From: Bacillota bacterium
Lineage (GTDB): Bacteria > Bacillota > Clostridia > Christensenellales > CAG-138
Length of the DNA stretch: 64,000 nt
Direction: 5' to 3'
Assembly: GCA_023400985.1 (NCBI GenBank)
Contig: JAEXEN010000032.1
Coordinates: forward strand, 97,655-161,654
Shown here: piece after piece, positions 8,293 through 17,056 of the stretch
Layout of the letters: each line of letters starts with the position of its first letter
Numbering within the stretch: position 1 is the stretch's first letter
Program-made: the position numbers and the translations under genes
Notes under the pieces: generated by a model
Told to the model about the DNA's origin: nothing
Seen by the model: the letters and a program-made list of their open reading frames with translations, nothing else
Database searches by the model: none

Positions 8293-10275
8293 TCATTCGG
8301 CATCCTTAAGCGCGAGGATGGACGCATAGGACTCGTCGCTCATGATCGTCCACATGCCGTCGCCGGGCTGGAAGCAGGGGCGGCCGTCCTTGACAAAAAT
8401 GTGATATACGGAAATCTCGTCGTCTTCCTCAGAATTTTCCTCGGAGGGGAACAGGCTTGAAAACCGCACATGGATATCGATACGGTCGGGGTAGTTTGCC
8501 ATATCCTCGGCGGGCCATGCGGCGCTTAACACCATTTGCCTGAAAAAGATATTGCCTATGACCTCCAAGGCGTTTTCGTTGCCTTCGAGCGGCACGGATG
8601 ATACGACCTCGCCGCCTTCCATAAAGTTGACGGTTTGTTCGAAATATCCGCCGAAGGCGTCGGAGAGTTCCCGGTACGCCGCCGCCTGCTCCAGATAAGC
8701 GGCGTTTTGTATAGCCGCTGTGAATTCAGCTTCCAACTCGTCTGCTGTCTTTTCCGAGAACATGCAATAAACCATGTAGGTATAGTCGCTTTTATAGATG
8801 GGGGTCAAGTCATCCATCAGGGCTTCGCAGGAAACGGGCGCCATGCCGGTATTTTGGCTGAACGCGCGGGCATAAAGAAGAACGGGACGTTCGGCCTCGA
8901 TGTTCAGCCTTGCGCCGGAGCCCTCCATCAAAATCGAGGAAACGCTCGATGCGTAGGAATCGGGCGGCGGAAGCGGTGTATCCAAAATAGTGCGGCCCAT
9001 CTTTGCTGTCTTGGCGAGGTCCATCGGATCCATCATAACGTTGACCGCCCCTTCCATGGGGAAAAGTGCGGCAAACAGGCCCTTGCCGCCCTCGATCGTG
9101 ACCGCTGAGGCGCTTATGACGGAAAAGGGAGAAATCGTTGCGCTCGAAGAAGTTTGCCAATCCTTCGTAAGCTCGACAGGGTGCAAATACGGATCGTATA
9201 CCGTTACGTAGAACACGGCGCTTTTGACGGAATGCCCAACGGTGTAGCTAAACTGCTGTGCTTCTTCGATAGCCACGCTCGAAAGATACATTTCCATCGG
9301 TTCCCCCTCGGCCTTCAGCCTGCCCGACCTTGTGCCGGGAGGGTTTAAGATAAGCGCTATGCCGAGCGCCGCGGCGATCACAACCGCCCCGATAACGATC
9401 CACAGCGCGGGTTTTTTATAGGAAAGCGCGTTTTTGATGCGCGATTTTACCGAGGTCTCCCCAAAGGAGATGGGAGAAAGGCCGAAGCCCTTGTGCGCGG
9501 AAACGGCAAGAAGGGTTTCCGAATAGCTTTTTCGAATGTCGCTTTTCGCGTGCGCAAGCACGCTTTCGTCGCAGGCAAGCTCCATGTCCTTCTCAAAAAG
9601 GCGGAAGGCCAACCACGCAAACGGGTTGAACCAATGTACAGCCGCCGCGAGAAAGAAAAGAAGCTTCCCGATATGGTCGAGCCGCCGCATATGCGTTTTT
9701 TCGTGCAGCGCGATGTGCTCTCGGCTCTGCGCGTCGAGTCCCGAAGGAAGATAGATGCGCGGGCGGAAAACGCCCCACACGAACGCGGTGGAAATTCGGT
9801 CGCTTTCATACATCCCGTCGGACGCGCGAATGGCAAAGCGCAGGGAGGTCCTCAACTTCCATGCGCTTATTGCGCCGCTCAGAAGGACTGCCGCCGTACC
9901 CGCGAGCCATACGACGCCGCCTATGAAAAACCAAACCTGCGCAGGGTTTGCGGAAGCGACGGGGGCAGCGGGTGTAAGGCCTTCGGCAATCGCGGGGTTC
10001 ACAAAGCTGTTGAGCACCGCAAATCCCGTATAGATCTCCGGCGTCTGCGCGGTTAGAAAATTCTGCGGTATAGGGTCCGTGCTCGGCAAAAGCGCGAGTG
10101 CGCTTTCCAACGAAAACGGGCAGACGAGCCGGAAGAATACGGCGCACCAAAGCGCGCAGGATATCCACGCCGGCGCTTTTACGGACTTCAAAAGAAAGCG
10201 GAGTAGAAATACCGCCAAAATGACGATGCTTCCCGTATAGGTCATGTTGAGAAGCTCGCGAAATACCTGTTCCAT
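8293..10275 (-). CDS. M56-family (BlaR1/MecR1-like) membrane metallopeptidase sensor
   Basis: About 660 residues. The N-terminal 300 hold four to five transmembrane helices and the zinc peptidase motif HEKTH at residues 191–195, with a downstream ACDESVLAH that supplies the third ligand. In BlaR1-type systems this domain triggers cleavage of the BlaI repressor. The C-terminal 330 residues are not a penicillin-binding domain but an unrecognised extracytoplasmic region, so the signal is probably not a beta-lactam. The ATG at 10275 overlaps the BlaI-like stop (TGATG), so the two are translationally coupled. Confidence 0.87.
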   Translation of the reverse strand: MEQVFRELLNMTYTGSIVILAVFLLRFLLKSVKAPAWISCALWCAVFFRLVCPFSLESALALLPSTDPIPQNFLTAQTPEIYTGFAVLNSFVNPAIAEGLTPAAPVASANPAQVWFFIGGVVWLAGTAAVLLSGAISAWKLRTSLRFAIRASDGMYESDRISTAFVWGVFRPRIYLPSGLDAQSREHIALHEKTHMRRLDHIGKLLFFLAAAVHWFNPFAWLAFRLFEKDMELACDESVLAHAKSDIRKSYSETLLAVSAHKGFGLSPISFGETSVKSRIKNALSYKKPALWIVIGAVVIAAALGIALILNPPGTRSGRLKAEGEPMEMYLSSVAIEEAQQFSYTVGHSVKSAVFYVTVYDPYLHPVELTKDWQTSSSATISPFSVISASAVTIEGGKGLFAALFPMEGAVNVMMDPMDLAKTAKMGRTILDTPLPPPDSYASSVSSILMEGSGARLNIEAERPVLLYARAFSQNTGMAPVSCEALMDDLTPIYKSDYTYMVYCMFSEKTADELEAEFTAAIQNAAYLEQAAAYRELSDAFGGYFEQTVNFMEGGEVVSSVPLEGNENALEVIGNIFFRQMVLSAAWPAEDMANYPDRIDIHVRFSSLFPSEENSEEDDEISVYHIFVKDGRPCFQPGDGMWTIMSDESYASILALKDAE

Positions 10276-10631
10276 CAAAATTTCGCCTCCTCGATCAAAT
10301 GCTTGAGTTCGTCGGCTTCCGCCGCGCTCAAATGCCTGCCCTTCAGGTAGCTTGCCAAAAACGCGGGCACAGAGCCGGAAAAGCCGGAATCGATCAGTTC
10401 CTCGCTCTCATGGCGCAAAAACGCCTCGCGCGAAACGAGGGAGGCGACCGTGGCGTTTTCGTTTTGCACGAAGCCGCGCTCCAAGAGCCTTCGAAGCATC
10501 GTATACGTGGTGGACTTTTTCCAACCGAGCTTTTCAAGCGTTAAGGAGCAAAGCCGCGTGGAATTGACCGGCTCCTCCTCCCATATGATCTCCATGAAGC
10601 GGCGTTCCGCCTCGAACAGCTTATGCTCCAT
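10275..10631 (-). CDS. BlaI/MecI-family transcriptional repressor
   Basis: A 118-residue winged-helix repressor. The DNA-binding part is typical (RRFMEIIWEEEPVNS, then WKKSTTYTMLRRLLERG), and the C-terminal half is the dimerisation domain in which partner proteases cut. It is the first gene of a two-gene operon with the M56 sensor and is preceded by a long dyad that is a candidate operator. It likely represses its own operon until the sensor inactivates it. Confidence 0.92.
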   Translation of the reverse strand: MEHKLFEAERRFMEIIWEEEPVNSTRLCSLTLEKLGWKKSTTYTMLRRLLERGFVQNENATVASLVSREAFLRHESEELIDSGFSGSVPAFLASYLKGRHLSAAEADELKHLIEEAKF

Positions 10632-10649
10632 ATGCGCTGCCCTCCCATA

Positions 10650-10699
10650 AAAGGTTTACTGCATTCAACCTATTATAAAGTTTAACATAATAAACCTTT
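10650..10699 (-). promoter_or_regulatory. Promoter/operator of the BlaI–M56 operon
   Basis: The inverted repeat AAAGGTTTA (10650–10658) / TAAACCTTT (10691–10699) brackets a leftward TATAAT (10672–10677). The position directly upstream of the repressor gene suggests BlaI-type autoregulation. Confidence 0.6.
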
Positions 10700-10787
10700 C
10701 GGTGCAAGAGAAAACAAAACAGTTCGACGGTCAAATTCAAAGATCTTTGAAAAATATTTATAATATGACGTACAGTTGTCAGGTTGT

Positions 10788-10994
10788 ATGATTTACGATG
10801 ATGTCGATAGCGATTCTTATACTATGGACAGTAGCCGCCAGAAGTGCAATCTTACTGACCCAGATGGAAACACGGTGGAGATTACAGGTAAAGCCTCGGT
10901 TGGGTTGAAACCTGTCATTGAATTGCGAAGCGTATCAGCCGATGATGTAACATGGGCAATTCTGCCATTTGTTGACGGTCAATATGGAAACTGA
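10788..10994 (+). pseudogene. Short open frame, possible gene remnant
   Basis: An open frame of 69 codons without a convincing ribosome-binding site, ending seven bases before the next gene's ribosome site. The product is hydrophilic and matches no family that I know. Base composition differs from the surrounding GC-biased genes. It may be the tail of a broken gene brought in with the neighbouring gene; coding status is uncertain. Confidence 0.3.
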
Positions 10995-11002
10995 GGAGCA
11001 AG

Positions 11003-11872
11003 ATGATGAAAAGCGCAGGGGAAATCGAATGGCTTCTCGGCGAGGATAACCCTGCCGTCAAATACCGCGTACAGACTGAAATCCTCGGTCAGTCAGCGGA
11101 CAAAACATCTGTATTGGAATGGTTGAACGCATTTCTGCCCGCTGATTGGACGGCGAGAACCGGCTTGTGGTTTCGGTACTACATCACGGCTTTCGCCGAG
11201 TGCGGATTATCCTACACCAACATTCCGCTTGACAAAGAAGCCGTTATCGGCTTTTGGAGCGCGTTTCCGTTTGAACATAGCTGCGCCGATTATATGCACC
11301 TTCGGGCGTTGGTGAAGTTAGGACTTGCCGATGCGCCGACGGTCGCTGAAATTATCCGGCATCTGCCGGAACACCAACTGCCAGACGGCGGTTTTCTCTG
11401 TGTGCATCGCGTGGATAAGCTGAAACGGATTCCGAAAAGCTGTGTGAAAGCCAACATGTACGCATTGCTTTTCACGGCTGAGTGCAAAAAGCTCGGCATT
11501 AGCACAGAGATTGAGCAACCGCTGGTCGACTACTTTTGGAATCACAAGCTGTTTTACCGCACCGACGCTCCTGATGTCCCGATACTGAACGTACGGAAAG
11601 GCCGGCGCACCATAGACACCTTTTATCCCTTTGAAGTCATGCGCGTGGGCTTGCAAAATATCCTGGAAGCCTTTTGCGTCTTGGGCTATGGCAAAGACAA
11701 GCGTCTCAGTGAGGCGTGGGAGTTGCTGAGAGGACAAACGAATGCTGAGAACAAGGCCATCCTAAACGGAACACTCACCAAGTCCTATCTGCCGAAAGAG
11801 CGTGTCGGTAAGCCCGGCAAGTGGGTGACTTTTTACACGCTGATGGCAAAGAATATCGCTCAAGCTGATTAA
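11003..11872 (+). CDS. Hypothetical protein with alpha-alpha toroid-like repeats
   Basis: A 289-residue soluble protein. The order of WLL..DNPAVKYR at the N terminus, regularly spaced Leu-rich helices and a GGF-containing segment (QLPDGGFL) resembles proteins loosely annotated as squalene-cyclase or prenyltransferase-repeat proteins; no catalytic acid motif of true cyclases (DXDD) is seen. GAGGAG precedes the ATG. Codon third positions are less GC-biased than in flanking genes, which suggests recent acquisition. Function unknown. Confidence 0.6.
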   Translation: MMKSAGEIEWLLGEDNPAVKYRVQTEILGQSADKTSVLEWLNAFLPADWTARTGLWFRYYITAFAECGLSYTNIPLDKEAVIGFWSAFPFEHSCADYMHLRALVKLGLADAPTVAEIIRHLPEHQLPDGGFLCVHRVDKLKRIPKSCVKANMYALLFTAECKKLGISTEIEQPLVDYFWNHKLFYRTDAPDVPILNVRKGRRTIDTFYPFEVMRVGLQNILEAFCVLGYGKDKRLSEAWELLRGQTNAENKAILNGTLTKSYLPKERVGKPGKWVTFYTLMAKNIAQAD

Positions 11873-11925
11873 TTGCCTCTGCAAAGCCGGCAAAAGAAAC
11901 ATTTAACGACTCCCCAAATATAACG

Positions 11926-11953
11926 ATGCACACTCCAATGGGGTGTGCATTTT
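11926..11953 (+). terminator. Probable intrinsic terminator
   Basis: An 11-bp stem with one G–U pair closes the loop AAT and ends in a short T run, 53 bases downstream of the toroid-like gene. Confidence 0.6.
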
Positions 11954-12017
11954 ACCATTACCCGGCAGAAGATTTGGATTATATATTGTCCGCAATATTC
12001 ACCTGTGGGAACTATAC

Positions 12018-12401
12018 CTATTTCTGCCGCTCAAACCCTAAATAACGCGTGCCCTGGAAGGTGAGGCTGCCCTTGTCGCCCTCTGCGAGCAGTCCGTACT
12101 GCTCGCCGCTCACGCGAAGCTCCATGCGGTCGCCGCTGTCCACCTCAAAGGTCGCATAGTAGGAGGTGGAGGAGGTCGTGTGCGACATAGCCATATTGTT
12201 CGCGTCATGATGGTGATTCTGGCTCGTATTGGCCCGTTTTGCGACGATGGTCGCAAACACACAAAGAACGGGGGAGTTGTTGTTGCGGTTCCATTGCTGG
12301 ATACCGCGCACGGCTGTTACGATGATGATGCCAAGCACCACCACAAAGCCCGCCGTGACGATTGCAGGGAATATAGAAAACATAAAATCACCGCCGAACA
12401 T
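12018..12401 (-). CDS. DUF2500 family membrane protein
   Basis: A 127-residue protein with one N-terminal transmembrane helix (IVTAGFVVVLGIIIVTAV) and the DUF2500 domain, recognised from VAKRANTSQNHHHD, then YYATFEVDSGDRMELRVSG and the closing GTRYLGFER. A second ATG six codons in is also possible. It is a single gene transcribed toward a convergent terminator. The role of the family is unknown. Confidence 0.85.
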   Translation of the reverse strand: MFGGDFMFSIFPAIVTAGFVVVLGIIIVTAVRGIQQWNRNNNSPVLCVFATIVAKRANTSQNHHHDANNMAMSHTTSSTSYYATFEVDSGDRMELRVSGEQYGLLAEGDKGSLTFQGTRYLGFERQK

Positions 12402-12559
12402 ACGTATACCTCAATTCCGAAGTTTACAGCGCCCTAAGTTTAACATGCTTTTCGGGAAGAAAAAAGCCGCACCGTGAAAACCTTCATCAAATCTTAAACA
12501 ATTTGACGCTTCTCTCTTAAGGCGCGTTTCCTATACAATAGAAATTAGGGGGTGAAACC

Positions 12560-13252
12560 ATGTACCATGTGCTCATCTGCGACGACGACCGAGACATCGT
12601 GCGCGCGCTCGACGTATATCTAAGCGCCGAAGGATATTGTACGCATCTTGCGTACAGCGGGCGCGAGGCGCTGGAGATCATAAAAGACAATACCATTCAC
12701 TTGGCGCTGATGGATATCATGATGCCGGGGCTCGACGGCATAGCGGCAACCGTAAAGATCAGAGAGGGGAGCAATATTCCCGTGATATTGCTTACCGCAA
12801 AAAGCGAGGACGGCGACAAGGTACTGGGGCTCACCATCGGCGCGGACGATTATGTGACCAAGCCCTTCAGTCCCATCGAGGTGCTGGCGCGTGTGAAGTC
12901 GCAGCTTAGGCGCTATACAACGCTTGGGGGCATGGCGGCACAGGGAAACAAAATTATGATCGGCGGGCTTATGCTCGACGACGCGGCGAAGTCCGTAACG
13001 CTCGACGGCGAGGAGGTCTCCCTCACGCCTACGGAATACGGCATTTTGAAGCTTTTTATGGAAACGCCGAACCGCGTGTTTTCCTCGAAGGAAATTTATG
13101 CGGCGATCTGGAAGGGGAGCGCCGTGGGCGCCGAAAACACGGTGGCGGTCCATATACGGCATTTACGGGAAAAGCTTGAGATCGTTCCGTCCGAACCGCG
13201 CTATATCAAGGTGGTATGGGGACACGGCTATAAAATGGAGGGGAATAAATGA
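12560..13252 (+). CDS. OmpR/PhoB-family response regulator (VanR-like)
   Basis: A 230-residue regulator: receiver domain with acidic pocket D8–D10, phosphoacceptor D52 in LMDIMMPG, T79 and K101 (TKPF), then a winged-helix DNA-binding domain ending in the characteristic RYIKVVWGHGYKM. GGGGGTGA precedes the start. It overlaps the histidine kinase gene by four bases, so the pair forms one two-component system. The signal and target genes are not evident; no resistance genes of the vancomycin type are adjacent. Confidence 0.95.
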   Translation: MYHVLICDDDRDIVRALDVYLSAEGYCTHLAYSGREALEIIKDNTIHLALMDIMMPGLDGIAATVKIREGSNIPVILLTAKSEDGDKVLGLTIGADDYVTKPFSPIEVLARVKSQLRRYTTLGGMAAQGNKIMIGGLMLDDAAKSVTLDGEEVSLTPTEYGILKLFMETPNRVFSSKEIYAAIWKGSAVGAENTVAVHIRHLREKLEIVPSEPRYIKVVWGHGYKMEGNK

Positions 13253-14838
13253 AAACGAAGCTGACGCATAAATTCTACGCAAAGGCGCTCGGCGCGGGGC
13301 TTTTCACGGCGATCGCGCTCGCCGCGGTATGGGTCCTCTTCCTGATCGTGATCTGCGTCTATTATAAGGACAGCGGGTCGGAATGGCTTTCGCCCTGGCT
13401 CGCGGGCGCCGCCGCGCGGCTCGTGAACGCGGAAGGCGCAATGTATGCGCTCTTCGCGGCGCTCGTCGTGGCGGGCGTTGCGCTGTTCGTGTTTTTGCTG
13501 TGCGCCGCAGGCCGGCGCGAGGGGAGCGACGAGCCCGTAAAGTCGCGTCTCGACCGCATGCCGTTCGATTTTCTGCTGGGACTTTCGCTGCTCGCGTACA
13601 TCGGCCTCGGTCTCCTGTTGCGGGAGCTTTCTTACAGCTATTTCTACGATCTGCGCTATCTCGAAAAATACATGCTCCTGCCCGTGGCGGCGATCCTCGC
13701 GCCGGCGGTCCTCATTGCGCTCATGCTATGCGTGACTTTCGCCGCACGCGTCAAAACGGGTACGCTTTTGAGCAACAACATCATCTTCTATGTACTTCGT
13801 TTTCTGTGGCGCTGCATAAAGGCCGTAGGGCGGGGCATCCATACTCTATATAGGAACGCGGGCGTTTTATGGAAAGCGGTGCTCGGCTATCTGGCCCTTA
13901 CCCTCGTGCTCCTAATTGCGGCGATCGATTTGAACCGTGGCGGGAGCGGGTGGCTTTTCCTGCTGTTTTTATTGGGTTTCGCCACCGTATGCGTGGTCGC
14001 TTTGCAGCTTCGCCGCCTCGAAACGGGGGCCGAAGCGCTTGCCGCGGGACGGGTGGAGGCGCGCATCGATACGAAGCGCATGCTTCCTACGCTCAAAAAG
14101 CACGCGGGAAACCTCAACGGCGCCGCCGAGGGGATGGACCGGGCGGTGGAGGCGCGCATGAAAAGCGAACGCATGAAGACCGACCTTATCACCAATGTAT
14201 CGCACGATCTTAAAACGCCGCTCACCTCCATCGTCAATTACATAGATCTTTTGCAAAAAGAGCCGATCGAGGGCGAAAATGCGAAGGAGTACCTCGACGT
14301 CCTCGCGCGGCAGGCGCAAAAGCTTAGAAAGCTCACCGAGGATATCGTGGAGGCCTCCAAGGCGTCGAGCGGCGCGCTTTCGGTGAAGCTCGAGCCTACC
14401 GACGCCGCCGAGCTTTTGCACCAGAGCATGGCGGAATATGCCGAAAGGTTCGCAGCTTCGTCGCTCACCCCGCAGGTGAAGGCGCAGGAGGGACTCCCGC
14501 ACATCATGGCGGACGGCAGGCTTTTGTGGCGCGTGCTCGACAACCTTCTGAGCAACGCCGTAAAATATTCGCTCCCGTCCACCCGCGTTTACTGCGAGGC
14601 GCTAAGCGCGGGCGATAAGGTGCTTATCACCGTCAAAAACATTTCGCGTGAGCCCTTGGATGTACCGCTCGACGAGCTTACGGAGCGTTTTACGCGCGGC
14701 GACGCTTCCCGCGCAAGCGAGGGGAGCGGCCTGGGGCTTTCCATCGCAAAAAGCCTTGCGGAGCTGCAGCGCGGAAGCCTGGACCTGAGCGCGGACGGAG
14801 ACCTGTTTAAGGCGGAACTTCGGTTCCCTGTAGCGTAG
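13249..14838 (+). CDS. Membrane sensor histidine kinase
   Basis: A 529-residue kinase with about six transmembrane helices in the first 250 residues, a HAMP-like linker, the phosphoacceptor H319 in SHDLKTPLTS, an N box (LWRVLDNLLSNAVKYS) and a G box (GSGLGLSIAKSLAEL). The large multi-pass N-terminal domain lacks an obvious extracellular sensor, so it may sense within the membrane. It overlaps the response regulator gene and ends just before a terminator. Confidence 0.93.
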   Translation: MKTKLTHKFYAKALGAGLFTAIALAAVWVLFLIVICVYYKDSGSEWLSPWLAGAAARLVNAEGAMYALFAALVVAGVALFVFLLCAAGRREGSDEPVKSRLDRMPFDFLLGLSLLAYIGLGLLLRELSYSYFYDLRYLEKYMLLPVAAILAPAVLIALMLCVTFAARVKTGTLLSNNIIFYVLRFLWRCIKAVGRGIHTLYRNAGVLWKAVLGYLALTLVLLIAAIDLNRGGSGWLFLLFLLGFATVCVVALQLRRLETGAEALAAGRVEARIDTKRMLPTLKKHAGNLNGAAEGMDRAVEARMKSERMKTDLITNVSHDLKTPLTSIVNYIDLLQKEPIEGENAKEYLDVLARQAQKLRKLTEDIVEASKASSGALSVKLEPTDAAELLHQSMAEYAERFAASSLTPQVKAQEGLPHIMADGRLLWRVLDNLLSNAVKYSLPSTRVYCEALSAGDKVLITVKNISREPLDVPLDELTERFTRGDASRASEGSGLGLSIAKSLAELQRGSLDLSADGDLFKAELRFPVA

Positions 14839-14849
14839 CCGAAAAAAGG

Positions 14850-14890
14850 AGCGTACTTGCCGCTGTCCGCCGCGGCAGGTGCGCTTTTTT
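14850..14890 (+). terminator. Intrinsic terminator of the two-component operon
   Basis: A 14-bp stem (with G–U pairs) around GCCGC/GCGGC followed by six T residues, 12 bases after the kinase stop. Confidence 0.85.
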
Positions 14891-14957
14891 AAAACAATTT
14901 ATCGCTGTCATTTTTTGCACGCTTACGGTATAATGAATAACCGAAAGGTCGTGCGGA

Positions 14958-15704
14958 ATGCTCTGGTATTTTGTCGTTTCTTTTCTTTCGGAGATCATCG
15001 AGGGTTTCGCGGGATTCGGGTCTACCGCGGTCGCTTTACCGTTCCTTGCCCTTAAAATGGATGTAGGGGAGAGCGTTGCGCTTCTCGGGGTCAACGCGCT
15101 CGTCGTGGCGATCGTGCTTACTTGCACGCAGTTTAAAAAAATTAATTGGAAAGAATTTTTAAAGATCACGCTGCTCGTCGTGCCGCTTCTGCCCTTGGGC
15201 GTATTGGCATTCGGCGCGCTGAGCCGTTATGGGAATGCGCTTAAGCTCGTGCTCGGCTGCGTGATTACGCTCGTCGGCATATATTATTGCTATTTTGCTT
15301 TTTTGAAAAAAGAAGAGCCGAGGTCGCTCTCAAAACCCGCTCAAATCGCGGCGCTCGTGGGCGGTGCGGTGCTGCAGGGCATGTTTTCTACGGGCGGGGC
15401 GCTCATCACACTTTACGCCTCCGAGCGTATGCATGACAAGGGCGAGTTCCGCGCCACCATGAGCGCGATGTGGCTTGCGGTAAACGCGGTGGCGATACCG
15501 CTTCGGGCGGTATTCCTTCACGTGTACACAAAACCCGTGTGGATCAACGCCTTAAGTGCGCTGCCGTTTGTGTTGGGCGGCGTTCTTGTGGGTATGCTAT
15601 TCCATAAAAAAATCGGCAACGGCGGCTTTCGTAAAGCCATTTATGTGATCCTTCTCGCGGGCGGCATCGCATCTACCGTCCATACGCTCGCTTGTATTTT
15701 ATAA
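14958..15704 (+). CDS. TauE/SafE (TSUP) family anion permease
   Basis: A 248-residue protein with seven to eight hydrophobic helices and the family's N-terminal motif EGFAGFGSTAVALPFL plus the inverted repeat version GMFSTGGALITLY in the second half. TSUP proteins move sulfite, sulfoacetate or related organic anions across the membrane. It lies 18 bases upstream of an M42 peptidase and may share its transcript. The substrate is not determined by sequence. Confidence 0.9.
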   Translation: MLWYFVVSFLSEIIEGFAGFGSTAVALPFLALKMDVGESVALLGVNALVVAIVLTCTQFKKINWKEFLKITLLVVPLLPLGVLAFGALSRYGNALKLVLGCVITLVGIYYCYFAFLKKEEPRSLSKPAQIAALVGGAVLQGMFSTGGALITLYASERMHDKGEFRATMSAMWLAVNAVAIPLRAVFLHVYTKPVWINALSALPFVLGGVLVGMLFHKKIGNGGFRKAIYVILLAGGIASTVHTLACIL

Positions 15705-15722
15705 AAAGATTCGGAGGGAAAC

Positions 15723-16742
15723 ATGAAGTACGTTTTGGATCAGCTCAAAAACCTTACCGCCATCCCGAGCCCCACGGGCTATACCATCGAGGCCGCGCGC
15801 TATGTGATGGGCGAGCTTTCGCGCCTCGGCTTTTCGCCGAAGATCACCAACAAAGGCTGCGTGATCTGCACCGTGGGCGGGGAGGGCAACCCCGTGCTCG
15901 TGAGCGCGCATCTCGATACGCTGGGCGGCATGGTGGCGGAGGTGAAAGGGAACGGCAGGCTCCGTCTCACGAGGGTAGGCGGCTTGCAGGCCAACAATGT
16001 GGAGGCGGAAAACGCCGTGGTCATCACGCGGTTTGGCAAGACCTACACCGGCTGCATGCAGATGAACGATCCCTCCGTGCACGTCAACACCGAATACGCC
16101 GACCAGAAGCGGGATTTTAAGGGTATGCAGCTCGTGCTCGACGAGCGCGTGAAGTCGGCGGAGGACGTGAAAAACCTGGGCATTTCCGCGGGCGATTACG
16201 TCTGCTTCGATCCGCGCACCGTCATAACGGAAAGCGGCTACATCAAGAGCCGTTTTCTCGACGATAAGCTGAGCGCCGCGATTTTGCTCGGTTTTGCCAA
16301 ACATGTGAAAGAAAACGGCGTGAAGCTTGACCGTAGGGTCGATCTTTTCTTCAGCGTTTACGAGGAGGTGGGGCACGGCTGTTCCTCCGGCTTCCCCGAG
16401 GATATCGCGGAGGTCTTATGCGTGGACATGGGCTGCGTCGGCGAAGGGCTTACCTGCGACGAGCATCAGGTGAGCATCTGCGCGAAGGATTCCGGCGGTC
16501 CGTACGATTATGAAACCACTACCGCGCTCATCCGCCTTGCCAAAGAAAATAAGCTCGATTACGCCGTGGATATCTATCCCGCCTATGGCTCGGACGCCGA
16601 GGCGGCGCTCACCGCGGGCGCGGATGTGCGCCACGCGCTCATCGGCGCGGGCGTGTACGCTTCGCACGGCTACGAGCGCGCACATACGGACGGCGTGAGG
16701 AACACCCTGGAGCTCTTAAAGCTCTATCTCTGTGAAAAATAA
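15723..16742 (+). CDS. M42-family metallo-aminopeptidase
   Basis: A 339-residue cytoplasmic aminopeptidase of the PepA/TET type with a binuclear metal site. Visible ligands: His in SAHLDT (about residue 63), Asp in FLDDK, catalytic/metal Glu pair in YEEVGHG, Asp in CVDMG and the last His in ERAHTDG. GGAGGG precedes the ATG. Members trim N-terminal residues from peptides; some act as glutamyl aminopeptidases. Identification of the family is firm, substrate preference is not. Confidence 0.93.
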   Translation: MKYVLDQLKNLTAIPSPTGYTIEAARYVMGELSRLGFSPKITNKGCVICTVGGEGNPVLVSAHLDTLGGMVAEVKGNGRLRLTRVGGLQANNVEAENAVVITRFGKTYTGCMQMNDPSVHVNTEYADQKRDFKGMQLVLDERVKSAEDVKNLGISAGDYVCFDPRTVITESGYIKSRFLDDKLSAAILLGFAKHVKENGVKLDRRVDLFFSVYEEVGHGCSSGFPEDIAEVLCVDMGCVGEGLTCDEHQVSICAKDSGGPYDYETTTALIRLAKENKLDYAVDIYPAYGSDAEAALTAGADVRHALIGAGVYASHGYERAHTDGVRNTLELLKLYLCEK

Positions 16743-16781
16743 TATATATTCGTTTTCTCCGGTGAGATTGTTAAATTGCTA

Positions 16782-16810
16782 TTGCTTTTTTATGGCAGCG
16801 CCGTTATAAT
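16782..16810 (+). promoter_or_regulatory. Promoter of the leader ORF and ABC exporter genes
   Basis: TTGCTT (16782–16787) and a perfect TATAAT (16805–16810) are spaced by 17 bases, about 50 bases upstream of the small leader ORF. Confidence 0.75.
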
Positions 16811-16858
16811 TGGTTTTGGCTGTGCAGCCGAAGATAAAGCAGAAAGGAGGCCGTGAAC

Positions 16859-16975
16859 ATGAAAAGCCGTATCATCGAGAGCAAATCCCTTATCCGTGTC
16901 GGAATTGGGGGAAGTCTGCCCTTTTTGGCCCCGTCGGGAACGAATGTCACACGGCCTATTTACGAAAAGCGTTAA
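16859..16975 (+). CDS. 38-residue leader peptide upstream of the ABC exporter
   Basis: An open frame of 38 codons with an excellent ribosome site (AGAAAGGAGG, eight bases from ATG). The peptide is basic at both ends with a hydrophobic middle (LIRVGIGGSLPFLAP). It is followed 24 bases later by a strong terminator and then by the ABC exporter genes. This is the arrangement of Bacillus bmrB, whose translation controls attenuation of the bmrCD multidrug exporter. The peptide itself shows no similarity to BmrB that I can see. Coding is likely, regulatory function is inferred. Confidence 0.7.
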   Translation: MKSRIIESKSLIRVGIGGSLPFLAPSGTNVTRPIYEKR

Positions 16976-16999
16976 CATTCTTTGTTGAGGTTATTCGTT

Positions 17000-17034
17000 A
17001 CGACCATGGACGCGTTCCATGGTCGTTTTGTTTT
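17000..17034 (+). terminator. Intrinsic terminator (probable attenuator) before the ABC genes
   Basis: A perfect 11-bp stem (17000–17010 with 17016–17026) closes a five-base loop and runs into TTTGTTTT. It lies between the promoter and the ABC genes with no second clear promoter after it, so read-through must be regulated. Confidence 0.88.
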
Positions 17035-17056
17035 ATCGTCTGTAATTTGGAGGTGA

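Noticed and set aside
8293..10631. Beta-lactam resistance regulator
   Set aside because: BlaI and M56 domains are present, but the C-terminal domain of the sensor has no penicillin-binding motifs and no beta-lactamase is nearby.
12560..14838. Vancomycin resistance operon
   Set aside because: The regulator pair is VanR/VanS-like only by family; no ligase or dehydrogenase genes follow.
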